DNA from: Pontibacter russatus
Lineage (GTDB): Bacteria > Bacteroidota > Bacteroidia > Cytophagales > Hymenobacteraceae
DNA length: 64,000 bases
Direction: 5' to 3'
NCBI RefSeq assembly: GCF_009931655.1
Contig: NZ_CP047984.1
Location: 4,109,001 to 4,173,000 of the forward strand
Shown here piece by piece: positions 41,770 through 49,905 of this stretch. Both the position numbers and the translations under genes were made by a program. Under the pieces are notes generated by a model. It did no database searches. It was not told the origin of the DNA and was given only the letters and a program-made list of their open reading frames with translations. Position 1 is the stretch's first letter; every line of letters starts with the position of its first letter.

Positions 41770-42495
41770 ATGAAGACAAAACTCCTGCTGCCCCTGCTGC
41801 TCCTGCTGTTGCTTGGCGGCTGTATTTCCGAGGAGGACGATTTTATCAGCAAATACTGCCCCGGCTCCTGCACGGTTGTCAAAGGCAGGCTCACCACCGG
41901 CGATGGTTCCGAGCCCATGGCGGGCGTAAAGCTGAACGTGTACTGGCACAGCTACGAGAGTTACTTTAAACTTGGCTATTCCCAGCGCCGCAAGGCCGTC
42001 GCCATCACTGACCAGATCGGCAACTATGAGCTGCGTTTCCTGCTCCGCGACGACGAACTAAACCTAAAAGGACGTTATGAAAACGGGTATATAGTGGTAG
42101 CGCCAGTGCTGGAAGAAGGCCGGTATATTACCTGCCGCGGGGAGACAACCATATATGAGGAGTTTGGACTGAGGCGCGACACAACGATTACGCTTGACTA
42201 CACCCTTCCAAAAGCCGCTTACCTCGACCTGACGCCTAAAAACACAGAGGCCATGCAGCCGGGCGACAGCTTTCGCGCCGAAGTGGATATAAGTGCGGGC
42301 CGTAGCAACACCGAACGATGCAACACAGGTGTTATCTGGCACCAGGGCTACTCAAGCGCCACCACTTTAAACATTCCTGCAAACAGGCCGCTGACGCTGC
42401 GCATCACCAGCATAAAGAACGGCACCGCCACCGAAACAGTAAAGACTATCCAACTGAAGCCCGGCGAGCGCCTCCCCTACGAACCTGCTTTCTAA
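41770..42495 (+). CDS. Hypothetical lipoprotein with carboxypeptidase-regulatory-like domain
   Basis: Exported lipoprotein of 241 residues. The signal MKTKLLLPLLLLLLLGGC has lipid Cys at residue 18. The next part (VVKGRLTTGDGSEPMAGVKLNVYWHSYESYF, then KAVAITDQIGNYELRFLLRDDEL) resembles the beta-sandwich CarboxypepD_reg-type folds common at Bacteroidota surfaces. The C-terminal half is unassigned (FRAEVDISAGRSNTERCNTG). The stop is followed after one base by the barrel gene's ATG, so the two are surely translated together. Possible role: a surface partner of that barrel. Confidence 0.72.
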   Translation: MKTKLLLPLLLLLLLGGCISEEDDFISKYCPGSCTVVKGRLTTGDGSEPMAGVKLNVYWHSYESYFKLGYSQRRKAVAITDQIGNYELRFLLRDDELNLKGRYENGYIVVAPVLEEGRYITCRGETTIYEEFGLRRDTTITLDYTLPKAAYLDLTPKNTEAMQPGDSFRAEVDISAGRSNTERCNTGVIWHQGYSSATTLNIPANRPLTLRITSIKNGTATETVKTIQLKPGERLPYEPAF

Positions 42496-42496
42496 G

Positions 42497-43168
42497 ATGA
42501 ATAAACTTTTCCAGCTACTCACTCTGCTTTGCTTCAGCGTCGTCGCCACAGCGCAGGACGCCCCGCCATGGCCAGCCACGCTTACACTCAGTGTAGGCCC
42601 TGCCTTTGCGATGGGCAGCTTTTCTAGCACCAGTTTCGACAGGGAATATCCGGCCTTCGCCGGCACCGGCACTTTATTTCAACTGAATTACAGCTATCCT
42701 GTTAGACCGTACATTGGTCTGGGTGCCACCGCAGGCTACCGCCAAAACCCGTTTCTGGAAGATAAGTTTGCCAAACCGGATGACGCACTGGTGCAGGAGA
42801 TGGAGAGCAGCCCCTGGCAAACAGCATACGTGCTGGCAGACGTGCAGTACCAGGTGCCGCTGCTCAACAGGGGAGGGCATGCTTACGTGCGCGGCTCGGT
42901 GGGCGGGGCCTTTAACCGCTCGGCTTTCCTGCAGGTGCAGACGCCCTTCGGCACCATCACCCGCAGCAGCGACAGCAGCTTTGCCCTGGCCTACGGAGCC
43001 AGCGCTGGCATCACGGAGGCATATAACCGGCTGTTGATTGGCGTGGAGACTAATTTGCGCTATATGCGTCCGGCGTTTGAGGTGGCGAGCCAGCAGGGGG
43101 ATATAAAGCGCTACAGGCAGCAGATGAACAGCTTCAGTTTCGGCGTCAGCGTGGGATATAAGCTGTAG
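42497..43168 (+). CDS. Outer-membrane beta-barrel protein (porin-like)
   Basis: Predicted eight-stranded outer-membrane barrel of 223 residues. Signal peptide LFQLLTLLCFSVVATAQ. Alternating beta strands follow: TLTLSVGPAFAMGSF, PYIGLGATAGYRQNPF, AYVLADVQYQVPLL, AYVRGSVGGAFNRSAF, ALAYGASAGITEAY, LIGVETNLRYM, ending FSFGVSVGYKL with the terminal hydrophobic-aromatic pattern used by the Bam machinery. It starts one base after the upstream lipoprotein's stop. Function unknown; the pair looks like a lipoprotein/barrel surface unit. Confidence 0.82.
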   Translation: MNKLFQLLTLLCFSVVATAQDAPPWPATLTLSVGPAFAMGSFSSTSFDREYPAFAGTGTLFQLNYSYPVRPYIGLGATAGYRQNPFLEDKFAKPDDALVQEMESSPWQTAYVLADVQYQVPLLNRGGHAYVRGSVGGAFNRSAFLQVQTPFGTITRSSDSSFALAYGASAGITEAYNRLLIGVETNLRYMRPAFEVASQQGDIKRYRQQMNSFSFGVSVGYKL

Positions 43169-43317
43169 CGTTTCAGATTCAGACCACCGGCCAAAGTTGC
43201 GGGTTTGTAATTCCAGCCCCGGATTAACCGTCTCTGCCTCTAAATGCGTATGTTTTGTGCAGGGCCTATATATACAAACGGCTTTCACTATTTTACTTCT
43301 ACAATTTAACGACAACT

Positions 43318-44289
43318 ATGGAATACAGAAGATTTGGCCGCACGGGCTGGAACGTAAGCGAAATCGGGTATGGCATGTGGGGCATGGCCGGGTGGACGGA
43401 GTCGGACGACAGGCAATCGGACCGCTCGCTGGACATTGCCGTGGACGGCGGCTGCAACTTTTTTGACACGGCCTGGGGCTACGGCGCCGGCAAGAGCGAG
43501 CAGATACTGGGCCGCCTGCTGAAACGCCACCCGGACAAGCGGCTGTACGTGGCCACCAAAATCCCGCCAAAGAACATGAAGTGGCCCTCGAAGCCGGAGT
43601 ACAGACTGGAGGATTGCTTCCCCGCCGACCATATCATCGAGTACACCGAAAAGAGCCTGAAGAACCTGGGGGTGGAGACCATCGACCTGCAGCAGTTTCA
43701 TGTGTGGGAAGACGCCTGGGCCGGGAACGAGGAATGGCAGCGGGCCGTGGAGCAACTGAAGGCCGACGGCAAGATACAGCATATGGGCGTGAGCGTGAAC
43801 CGCTGGGAGCCGGACAACGTGCTGAACACCCTGCGCACCGGCCATATCAGCAGCGTGCAGGTGATCTACAACATTTTTGACCAGGCGCCGGAAGACACGC
43901 TGTTCCCGCTTTGCCGGGAGCTGGACGTGGCCACCATTGCCCGCGTACCGTTCGACGAAGGCACCCTGACCGGAACCTTCACCAAAGAAACCACTTTTCC
44001 GGAAGACGACTGGCGCAGCACCTACTTTGTGCCCGAGAACCTGAACGCCAGCGTGGACCACGCCGACCGCCTGAAACCGCTGGTGCCGCAGGGCATGACG
44101 CTGCCGGAAATGGCGCTGCGGTTTATCCTCAGCAACCCTGACGTGGGCACCACCATCCCGGGCATGCGCAAAGAGCACCACGTGAAAGCCAACCTGAGCG
44201 CCAGCGACGGCAAAGGGCTACCAAAGGACCTGCTGGAGGAACTGAAGCAGCACCGCTGGGACCGGGAGCCAACCTCCTGGTCGCAGTAG
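43318..44289 (+). CDS. Aldo/keto reductase
   Basis: NAD(P)H-dependent TIM-barrel oxidoreductase of 323 residues. Catalytic tetrad is visible: Asp in NFFDTAWGYG, Tyr in the same motif, Lys in YVATKIPPKN, and His in IDLQQFHVWEDAW. The cofactor-binding end shows LPEMALRFILSNPDVGTTIPGMRKEHHVKANLSAS. Substrate unknown; AKR enzymes of this size reduce sugar aldehydes or ketones, and the sugar-oxidation cluster nearby makes that likely. Monocistronic: a perfect hairpin follows. ATG 43318 gives the family start MEYRRFGRTGWNVSEIGYG; an upstream in-frame Met lies in the 5' leader. Confidence 0.93.
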   Translation: MEYRRFGRTGWNVSEIGYGMWGMAGWTESDDRQSDRSLDIAVDGGCNFFDTAWGYGAGKSEQILGRLLKRHPDKRLYVATKIPPKNMKWPSKPEYRLEDCFPADHIIEYTEKSLKNLGVETIDLQQFHVWEDAWAGNEEWQRAVEQLKADGKIQHMGVSVNRWEPDNVLNTLRTGHISSVQVIYNIFDQAPEDTLFPLCRELDVATIARVPFDEGTLTGTFTKETTFPEDDWRSTYFVPENLNASVDHADRLKPLVPQGMTLPEMALRFILSNPDVGTTIPGMRKEHHVKANLSASDGKGLPKDLLEELKQHRWDREPTSWSQ

Positions 44290-44348
44290 CGGGTTCTTCA
44301 CCCCACTTCAAAGGCATATGGCTGCGGGCGGCGCTAACGCTAAACCCA

Positions 44349-44400
44349 TATATAGTCACAAAGGCCTCCGGTTTTAACCGGAGGCCTTTGTGACTATATA
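44349..44400. terminator. Perfect 25-bp hairpin between convergent genes
   Basis: Arms 44349-44373 and 44376-44400 are exact reverse complements with TT at the centre. The outer ends read TATATAGTCA/TGACTATATA. It ends both the aldo/keto reductase and the convergent T9SS-protein transcripts. Confidence 0.88.
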
Positions 44401-44434
44401 CGATACAGGTACCACAGCCTGACGTCAGGCTGTA

Positions 44435-47400
44435 TTACTCCACTACCAGCTTTGATTGCTTACTACTTCCTGATGCGGTACTGGCTTTGATAATATAGAC
44501 GCCCTTGCTCAGTCCAGTGGCTATATTCATATCTGCCTCGCCTGTGTCCTGCCCGTTGGTGACCAGCAGTATGGTTTTCAGCATACGCCCAACACCGTCA
44601 TGCAAAGTAACTGTGACAGCCTCGTTTGTGCCTGCGGTTTTGACCGCTATATATACTTTGTCGCCCGTGTTCGGGTTGGGATATACCTTCAGTTCCAGGC
44701 CATGCCCTTCATTTTCTTCAAAAGCCTTGATAGAAAGAGCGGATGAATCGCTGGCTACTAATGGCTTCGTTTCTTCCGACACTTTCTCCACTTCGATAGC
44801 TGCAAGAAGCGCATAGTTAACCACGGAGGTTAAGTCGATGTTGAGGGTGTCATCGTTTACCACAACCTGCCCGAACTCTTTTACCACGGCTTTGCCCGCT
44901 CCCGCTTCGCTGTAGAGATCGTAGTTGCTGAGCACCCGGTTTCCCTCCAGGTCCACATGGAAAACGCGGTCGCCTGATGCGCCTGATACTTCCCCGCCTG
45001 CAATGCCGAAGTAGGGTTCTATGAAATGGAGCCGCACCTGGTATGAGCCGTCATTCTCAACCGGAATGGCGTAGCGGAGTGGTTCTTGCGGAGAGGCATA
45101 CCGGTACCGCAGGTACAGGCTGTCGTCGGTGGTGCCCGCCACATCGAAAGACTTGGAGGAGGAAATGCCGCCGGAGAAATAGTTGTCTGCGCTCCAGGTG
45201 CGTGCCTGGCTATCTGTGAAAGCAGGGCCCCCGACATTGATGCGCGTTACTTTCTGCTGCTGGGGATATATGGCTATGGGTTTGTAAGCCTCAAACTGAA
45301 CGGTTTGTCCCTGTATAGTTGCTGTGACATTTCTGTCTGTCTCTGCCATGGTGACGATGCCATTGCTTAGCTGCAGCACAAAGCCGCAGTTGGCACTGAA
45401 GGTCGCGTCGGCGGAGCCGTCGCCGTCCAGGTCGATGGAATCTCCCTCACCCCCAGCCGCCGTTCTGCCTATATAGGTGTTGCCTGTTACTCTTCCTACT
45501 AAGGTTGAGAAGTCATTCCCCGAACTGCTGTAACTGTCCCGTACAGCCCCGGCACTGGGGTCCTCCGGCCCGCGCGGATATATAAAAGTGGTGTTGGTGG
45601 CAGCGCCGGAAACCATTCTCACGGGAAGGAGGTCGCCATAAGCGCTTCTCCTGACAACGTCTGTGGCCGTAATGGCTGGTGCGGGATGTAGGGCGATAAA
45701 GTTCTGCTCATCGGCTTCACCGGGGAAGGATACGCTGGCAGTGTGAGAGGTTAATTCGTTGCGGAGACTGGTGGCTCCATCAGAGGTTAGTACAGGCCAA
45801 GTAACGCCAAAGTCGGTTGCAGTCGCGCTGGAGGTAAGCGTGGAGCGAATGCCGTCTGGGGTAATTACGAAATCATTGGTGAAGGTGGGACCCTCCCGGC
45901 CGTTTTTGGGTTTATAAACTATGCGGCAGCGCACCAGCAATGGGTGCGTAAACTGAGTGGAGAATACCGCTTCGTAGCGATCCGGCAGGCTCGACAGCCG
46001 CACCCATTTATCGCCCTCCAGGAAAGTAGGCGCAAATGAAACTCCCAGTCCATATTTCGTTTCTCTTACCCCATCTGACGGTCCTAACCGGGAGTCCCAT
46101 CCTGTTTTGCCGAATCGCACAACACCCAAGGTAGTCCAGTAGATGCCATAGGCGGGCTTGGTTGCCCCCCGCAGGTTTACCTGCATGTGCATTCCGCCCG
46201 CGTTTGCGACGGCAGTCGCCAGGTTTCCGCCACTCACCAGCGTATAGCCTCCTATTTCGTTCGGGGCGGGTTGCTCGGGTATAGGAGAAATGTGGCGGAG
46301 GTAGTTCTCGGCCATATGGTACATCATATAGCCGTTGTAGTTGGTGAAGTGGCTGTAGATAGCGAATCCTACCCTGTCGGCGGGGTCGAAGTGGTTTTTG
46401 GTGACGGAGTAGGTGCCATCTTCCCTTCTCCACCGCTGCACGCTCTGGAAACCCAGCGCGGCGGCCCTGCGATACTGCCCTGCCAGGCGGGTCTCTCCGG
46501 CCTTATAGGCCATTTCAGCCATTGTCTCATAGCCGTTGGCCAGCACGATGTCGTTCCAGGTGTGGTTGCCGCTGCGCCCCCCGGCAACGCCCTGGCCCGA
46601 AGGGTCCTGCAGGAGCAGGCTGGACTGGCTTGCTCTTTCCAGGGTGTGCAGTATCTCGTCTCTGGAGGTGCCATCGTAGCCGTCTGCAATCATGGCCAGC
46701 AGGTTCCCCCTCGCCGCCGACTCGTACGGCCAGGTGTCCGGATCGCTGGTTTGGTCGTGGTAAAAATTCCAGGGGTTGTTGGTGAAGCGGGACTTTTGGG
46801 TGTTTATCCAGCTATCCTCCAGCCAATCAACAGCGCGGGCCTTGTCTATATACCCGTTCTTCGCCCGGTACCATTCGCCCTTCATCGCATACGTTCTCCA
46901 GTTGTGGGTGCGGCCCCTGAGGATAAGCTCCACCGGTTTTTCCATGCGGGTTTTCCAGGTTTCCAGCACCTCCACCGGCACATGCGGTGCGTAAAAGGGA
47001 ACAGCGTTAGCCAGCGGCGCCAGAAAAAACTCGCCGTGGTTATCAGGTATGGCACCTGCCCCCCTGGCTATTTTGCCGGTGGCGCTGTTCATGGCCGCCA
47101 CCCCCTCGTCCAGCAGGTCCATGGCGCGGCCCGAGGAGATCAGGGTTCCAACTGCAAAGGCGAAATAGGGTGTGCTGTACTGCACCTCGCCCCGCCGGTA
47201 CGGATCTATGATAGCCCCGCGCTGATTCTGAAAGGTAACGACCTCGCGCACAATTCCCTCCACCCGGTCCAGGTAGGCTTCACGCGGGATATTCAGGGGA
47301 TGCCAGGGCTTTGCCGTCAGGTGGTATTCTACATCGGGTAGATGGGAGGGCAACGAAACCTCCTGGGCGTGGACTTGAAGAATGACAGCAGCAAGCAATG

Positions 47401-47476
47401 CTGCCGTTGCAACCAGCACTCTCCCGGATCGAATTTTTCCAGTAATCAGGAGTGCAGCAAGGCGAGGTTTTCCCAT
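44435..47476 (-). CDS. Large secreted protein: alpha-barrel enzyme-like domain, malectin-like domain, T9SS sorting tail
   Basis: 1013 residues, secreted by a Sec signal (VLVATAALLAAVILQVHAQ) and exported by type IX secretion: the last 85 residues are the sorting domain (LKVYPNPNTGDKVYIAV, VTLHDGVGRMLKTI, LSKGVYIIKAST). Residues about 40-430 look like an (alpha/alpha) toroid: WHPLNIPREAYLDRVEGIVREV, YSTPYFAFAVGTLISSGRAMD, NYNGYMMYHMAENYLRHI; the next 250 form beta sheets (HMQVNLRGATKPAYG, VYKPKNGREGPTFTNDF). The layout recalls polysaccharide lyases but I cannot name a family. Residues about 745-905 are malectin-like (RINVGGPAFTDSQARTWSAD). Near 665-700 lies a repeat DSIDLDGDGSAD. Confidence 0.8.
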   Translation of the reverse strand: MGKPRLAALLITGKIRSGRVLVATAALLAAVILQVHAQEVSLPSHLPDVEYHLTAKPWHPLNIPREAYLDRVEGIVREVVTFQNQRGAIIDPYRRGEVQYSTPYFAFAVGTLISSGRAMDLLDEGVAAMNSATGKIARGAGAIPDNHGEFFLAPLANAVPFYAPHVPVEVLETWKTRMEKPVELILRGRTHNWRTYAMKGEWYRAKNGYIDKARAVDWLEDSWINTQKSRFTNNPWNFYHDQTSDPDTWPYESAARGNLLAMIADGYDGTSRDEILHTLERASQSSLLLQDPSGQGVAGGRSGNHTWNDIVLANGYETMAEMAYKAGETRLAGQYRRAAALGFQSVQRWRREDGTYSVTKNHFDPADRVGFAIYSHFTNYNGYMMYHMAENYLRHISPIPEQPAPNEIGGYTLVSGGNLATAVANAGGMHMQVNLRGATKPAYGIYWTTLGVVRFGKTGWDSRLGPSDGVRETKYGLGVSFAPTFLEGDKWVRLSSLPDRYEAVFSTQFTHPLLVRCRIVYKPKNGREGPTFTNDFVITPDGIRSTLTSSATATDFGVTWPVLTSDGATSLRNELTSHTASVSFPGEADEQNFIALHPAPAITATDVVRRSAYGDLLPVRMVSGAATNTTFIYPRGPEDPSAGAVRDSYSSSGNDFSTLVGRVTGNTYIGRTAAGGEGDSIDLDGDGSADATFSANCGFVLQLSNGIVTMAETDRNVTATIQGQTVQFEAYKPIAIYPQQQKVTRINVGGPAFTDSQARTWSADNYFSGGISSSKSFDVAGTTDDSLYLRYRYASPQEPLRYAIPVENDGSYQVRLHFIEPYFGIAGGEVSGASGDRVFHVDLEGNRVLSNYDLYSEAGAGKAVVKEFGQVVVNDDTLNIDLTSVVNYALLAAIEVEKVSEETKPLVASDSSALSIKAFEENEGHGLELKVYPNPNTGDKVYIAVKTAGTNEAVTVTLHDGVGRMLKTILLVTNGQDTGEADMNIATGLSKGVYIIKASTASGSSKQSKLVVE

Positions 47477-48446
47477 TTAGGAACGTGTGAAAAGTAGTAG
47501 TGGATTGAAAGATAGAGGGTTACTATATACCTTAATCTTAATACGATTATTTTTTATTGTTGTTGTTAACTGTAAAAATATCCATTGATAAGCTCATGGA
47601 CAAAATGGTTGACTCTATTATGCCATCCTGCAGGTTAGGAATTCAGAATTTCCAGGAAGATAAGTTCTCTTTACACACCAGATTAATTCTGTCCCGTTGC
47701 TCCTGATACAATGTTGTGGAAGAAGGCGCCGTTAACTATAATGCTGTGTGAGGATAGATGTTTATATGAGTGGCGGATGATAGTATGAAGTACAGGCGAT
47801 GATAAGCTGCAGAGTTACATGGGGATAAAATGGCGCTGAATGTTGTTGTGTAGGGCTTGGACCACCTATGCCACGCAAAAGGGAATCGTCCTGCTGAAAA
47901 GGAGCGGCAGGGAAGTTTCCCGTCGGGCCAATTATATACCGCACTTTCTACACCGCTGGAATGGAGAAAGGCAATGGCACAGGCTATAACTTCGTTTGTA
48001 GTCTAAGGAATATATAGCTGTGGAAGAAAAAGAAAAAATGGTTTATAAGTAAAAGGACATAGGCACCAAGACCCAAGGCATTTTGTGTTATACTTATCTT
48101 GCTTTCAATAACTTGAGGTGTGTAATTCTTTACTGGATAGTGCAATTTATCCGGGCACCTATATGCTAACTATGATGTCCACGTCTGAATTGGCCTGGGA
48201 TTCCTCTTCATCCCTTTTTACAAAGCGATTGGGGCATAATAAAAAAAACAGCAACATCTATGGCTTAAATTGAGCCAAACAACGTATCAGGCTTCGGGCT
48301 GCCGGAGCGCTCTTACAAGCTTAAAGTTATATAATCATATGTAACTATATAAACAAAAAACCGTATTGAGTCATGCTATGGTTTAGCAGCCATTCTACCT
48401 AATTTTATAACCCTTACCCGATTATCTTTAAACTAATTATTTATCC
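47477..48446. other. Long gene-poor AT-rich region
   Basis: About 970 bases between the T9SS-protein start and the lipoprotein gene. No reading frame has protein-like composition; a minus frame at 47762-47944 is the longest and looks random. I see TATATA clusters but no tRNA-like fold, rho-independent hairpin or repeat arms. A small RNA or a decayed gene cannot be excluded. Confidence 0.55.
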
Positions 48447-48935
48447 ATGAAAAAGTTTTTATTGTTTCCCCTGTTCCTGTGTCTGTTCCTGACTTCCTGT
48501 AAAGACGAAGAGATACCAGAGCCTGAGCAAAAGCCCGGTTTCGTTGACGCTGATATAAAGAAGCAAGTAAAATATTCGTCAGGCTTCATCGGTGAAAAGG
48601 CCGCGACAGCCATCATCCATATATGGGACGCTGACAGTGCAGATTTCGATGTGGAGGCCTCTGGTTCTGACCTGCGTATAGGTTATGCTTACGACAAGGT
48701 GTCAGGAGAATATAAAACGTCGAAATACGGATCCATCGGCAGCCGCATGAGTGAGCCCGTGGTGCCCGGCAAGTATTTTATATATGTCGTTTTGATGAAA
48801 TCATCCGACAGCGGCAGCATGGCTTATTCCTACACTTACTTCGACGTGGCGGAAGGGAAGGAACTGGAACTTAAAAAGACCTTTAGCCACGATGTTCCCT
48901 CAGAAGCCTACGAGCCGTGGGAGAAGAATAAATAA
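48447..48935 (+). CDS. Hypothetical lipoprotein (162 residues)
   Basis: Exported lipoprotein. Signal MKKFLLFPLFLCLFLTSC with lipid Cys at residue 18, followed by an acidic linker (KDEEIPEPEQKPG). The mature part has a beta-sandwich look (AIIHIWDADSADFDVEASGSDLRIGYAYDK, YFIYVVLMKSSDSGSMAYSYTYFDV) and ends in charged residues. No family recognised. It stands alone in an AT-rich zone, and its stop codon lies within a 22-base perfect palindrome. The codon use is like that of its neighbours, so transfer is not evident despite the surroundings. Confidence 0.75.
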   Translation: MKKFLLFPLFLCLFLTSCKDEEIPEPEQKPGFVDADIKKQVKYSSGFIGEKAATAIIHIWDADSADFDVEASGSDLRIGYAYDKVSGEYKTSKYGSIGSRMSEPVVPGKYFIYVVLMKSSDSGSMAYSYTYFDVAEGKELELKKTFSHDVPSEAYEPWEKNK

Positions 48936-48953
48936 GGCTATATATAGCCTTAT
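48932..48953. repeat. 22-base perfect palindrome over the stop codon
   Basis: ATAAGGCTATA/TATAGCCTTAT reads the same on both strands, includes the TAA stop of the lipoprotein gene and centres on CTATATATAG. It could end transcription weakly or be a protein-binding site. Confidence 0.6.
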
Positions 48954-49017
48954 GTCGGCCAGGGCAATACATAAAAGCATCTGCCCTTCGCCGCACTGAC
49001 GAGCTATAGAATAAACC

Positions 49018-49061
49018 AACCAATGCAGCCAGCCACAGCGATGTGGCTGGCTGCATTGGTT
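49018..49061. repeat. Perfect 20-bp hairpin in the gene-poor region
   Basis: Arms AACCAATGCAGCCAGCCACA (49018-49037) and its exact reverse complement (49042-49061) around GCGA. No T tract follows on either strand, so it is not a standard terminator. Confidence 0.7.
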
Positions 49062-49874
49062 AGAAGGAGCTTACCTATTGCCTTAGCCAGACGGCAAAGC
49101 CAGCTGTCTGTAAAGGTATCCGAAGAGTGGAACGAGCTGAGCCGGAAACAAAACGCTGAAATATAATGAGCTGAGATTCAATAAAAAGTACTTTCTGAAT
49201 TACATGGTACCATAGGAATTAAATTTGAATTAGTGATATAAACTTCTAAAATCTGTTCCTTAAGCCATCCCCGGAAAACAAAAAAGGATCGTAAATTCCC
49301 ATCTGCGAGCCTTTTTATATTTTATGTACCTTGGGTCGAACTTATTAAGGTTTTTAATAAATTTTTGCGCTTCAAAGCATGTGTTAGCTGTCTCTAAGAG
49401 CACTTGTTTACACGTTTTAATTAATGTAAACAATGTTCATCTGATATTTTGCCACCTAATCTGCCACCACGTATTCTTGACAGAGCGTATTTCGTTTCCA
49501 GGGAAGCAATAAAGTTGATCTTCATGGTTCATAGCAAAAGCCCTATTTTGCATAACATATGTTATAGCGCTTATAGAGCTGATCTAAGTGAATCTTTAAG
49601 GAACAACAATCCCAGAAGCGAGAGTTTAGCAACAACAGCTGTATGGCTTATCCTGTATAGCTTCAAAACCTGCTGGTAGTTCTTTGTTGCTTCATTTAGG
49701 CTATACACAGGTTTTTCAAACTATATCTCAGCTAACTTGCATACCCATTGACAGTACTATAAACAGTTTCATCATACGCCTTTTAATACCTGCCATCAGT
49801 TAAAACCTATTCTGCTGAGAGTAGTGTAGAGGTAGTTTATTAGGTATTTTAACCAACCCATATATTTTTTAAGC

Positions 49875-49882
49875 TACCTTTG
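49875..49882 (+). promoter_or_regulatory. -7 box TACCTTTG for the histidine kinase
   Basis: Exact fit to the TAnnTTTG consensus, ending 23 bases before the kinase ATG. No clear TTTG -33 box stands at the expected distance. Confidence 0.5.
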
Positions 49883-49905
49883 ATTACCCTCTAAGGCTTT
49901 AAACA

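Larger units (their letters stand above)
48936..49905. other. Second long gene-poor AT-rich region
   Basis: About 970 bases before the histidine kinase. Short frames around 49324-49679 have no protein-like composition. It holds the 20-bp hairpin at 49018-49061 and, at its end, the kinase promoter. Confidence 0.55.

Noticed and set aside
47762-47944. Minus-strand frame of 60 codons in the gene-poor zone
   Set aside because: No protein-like composition; a frame of this length is expected by chance.
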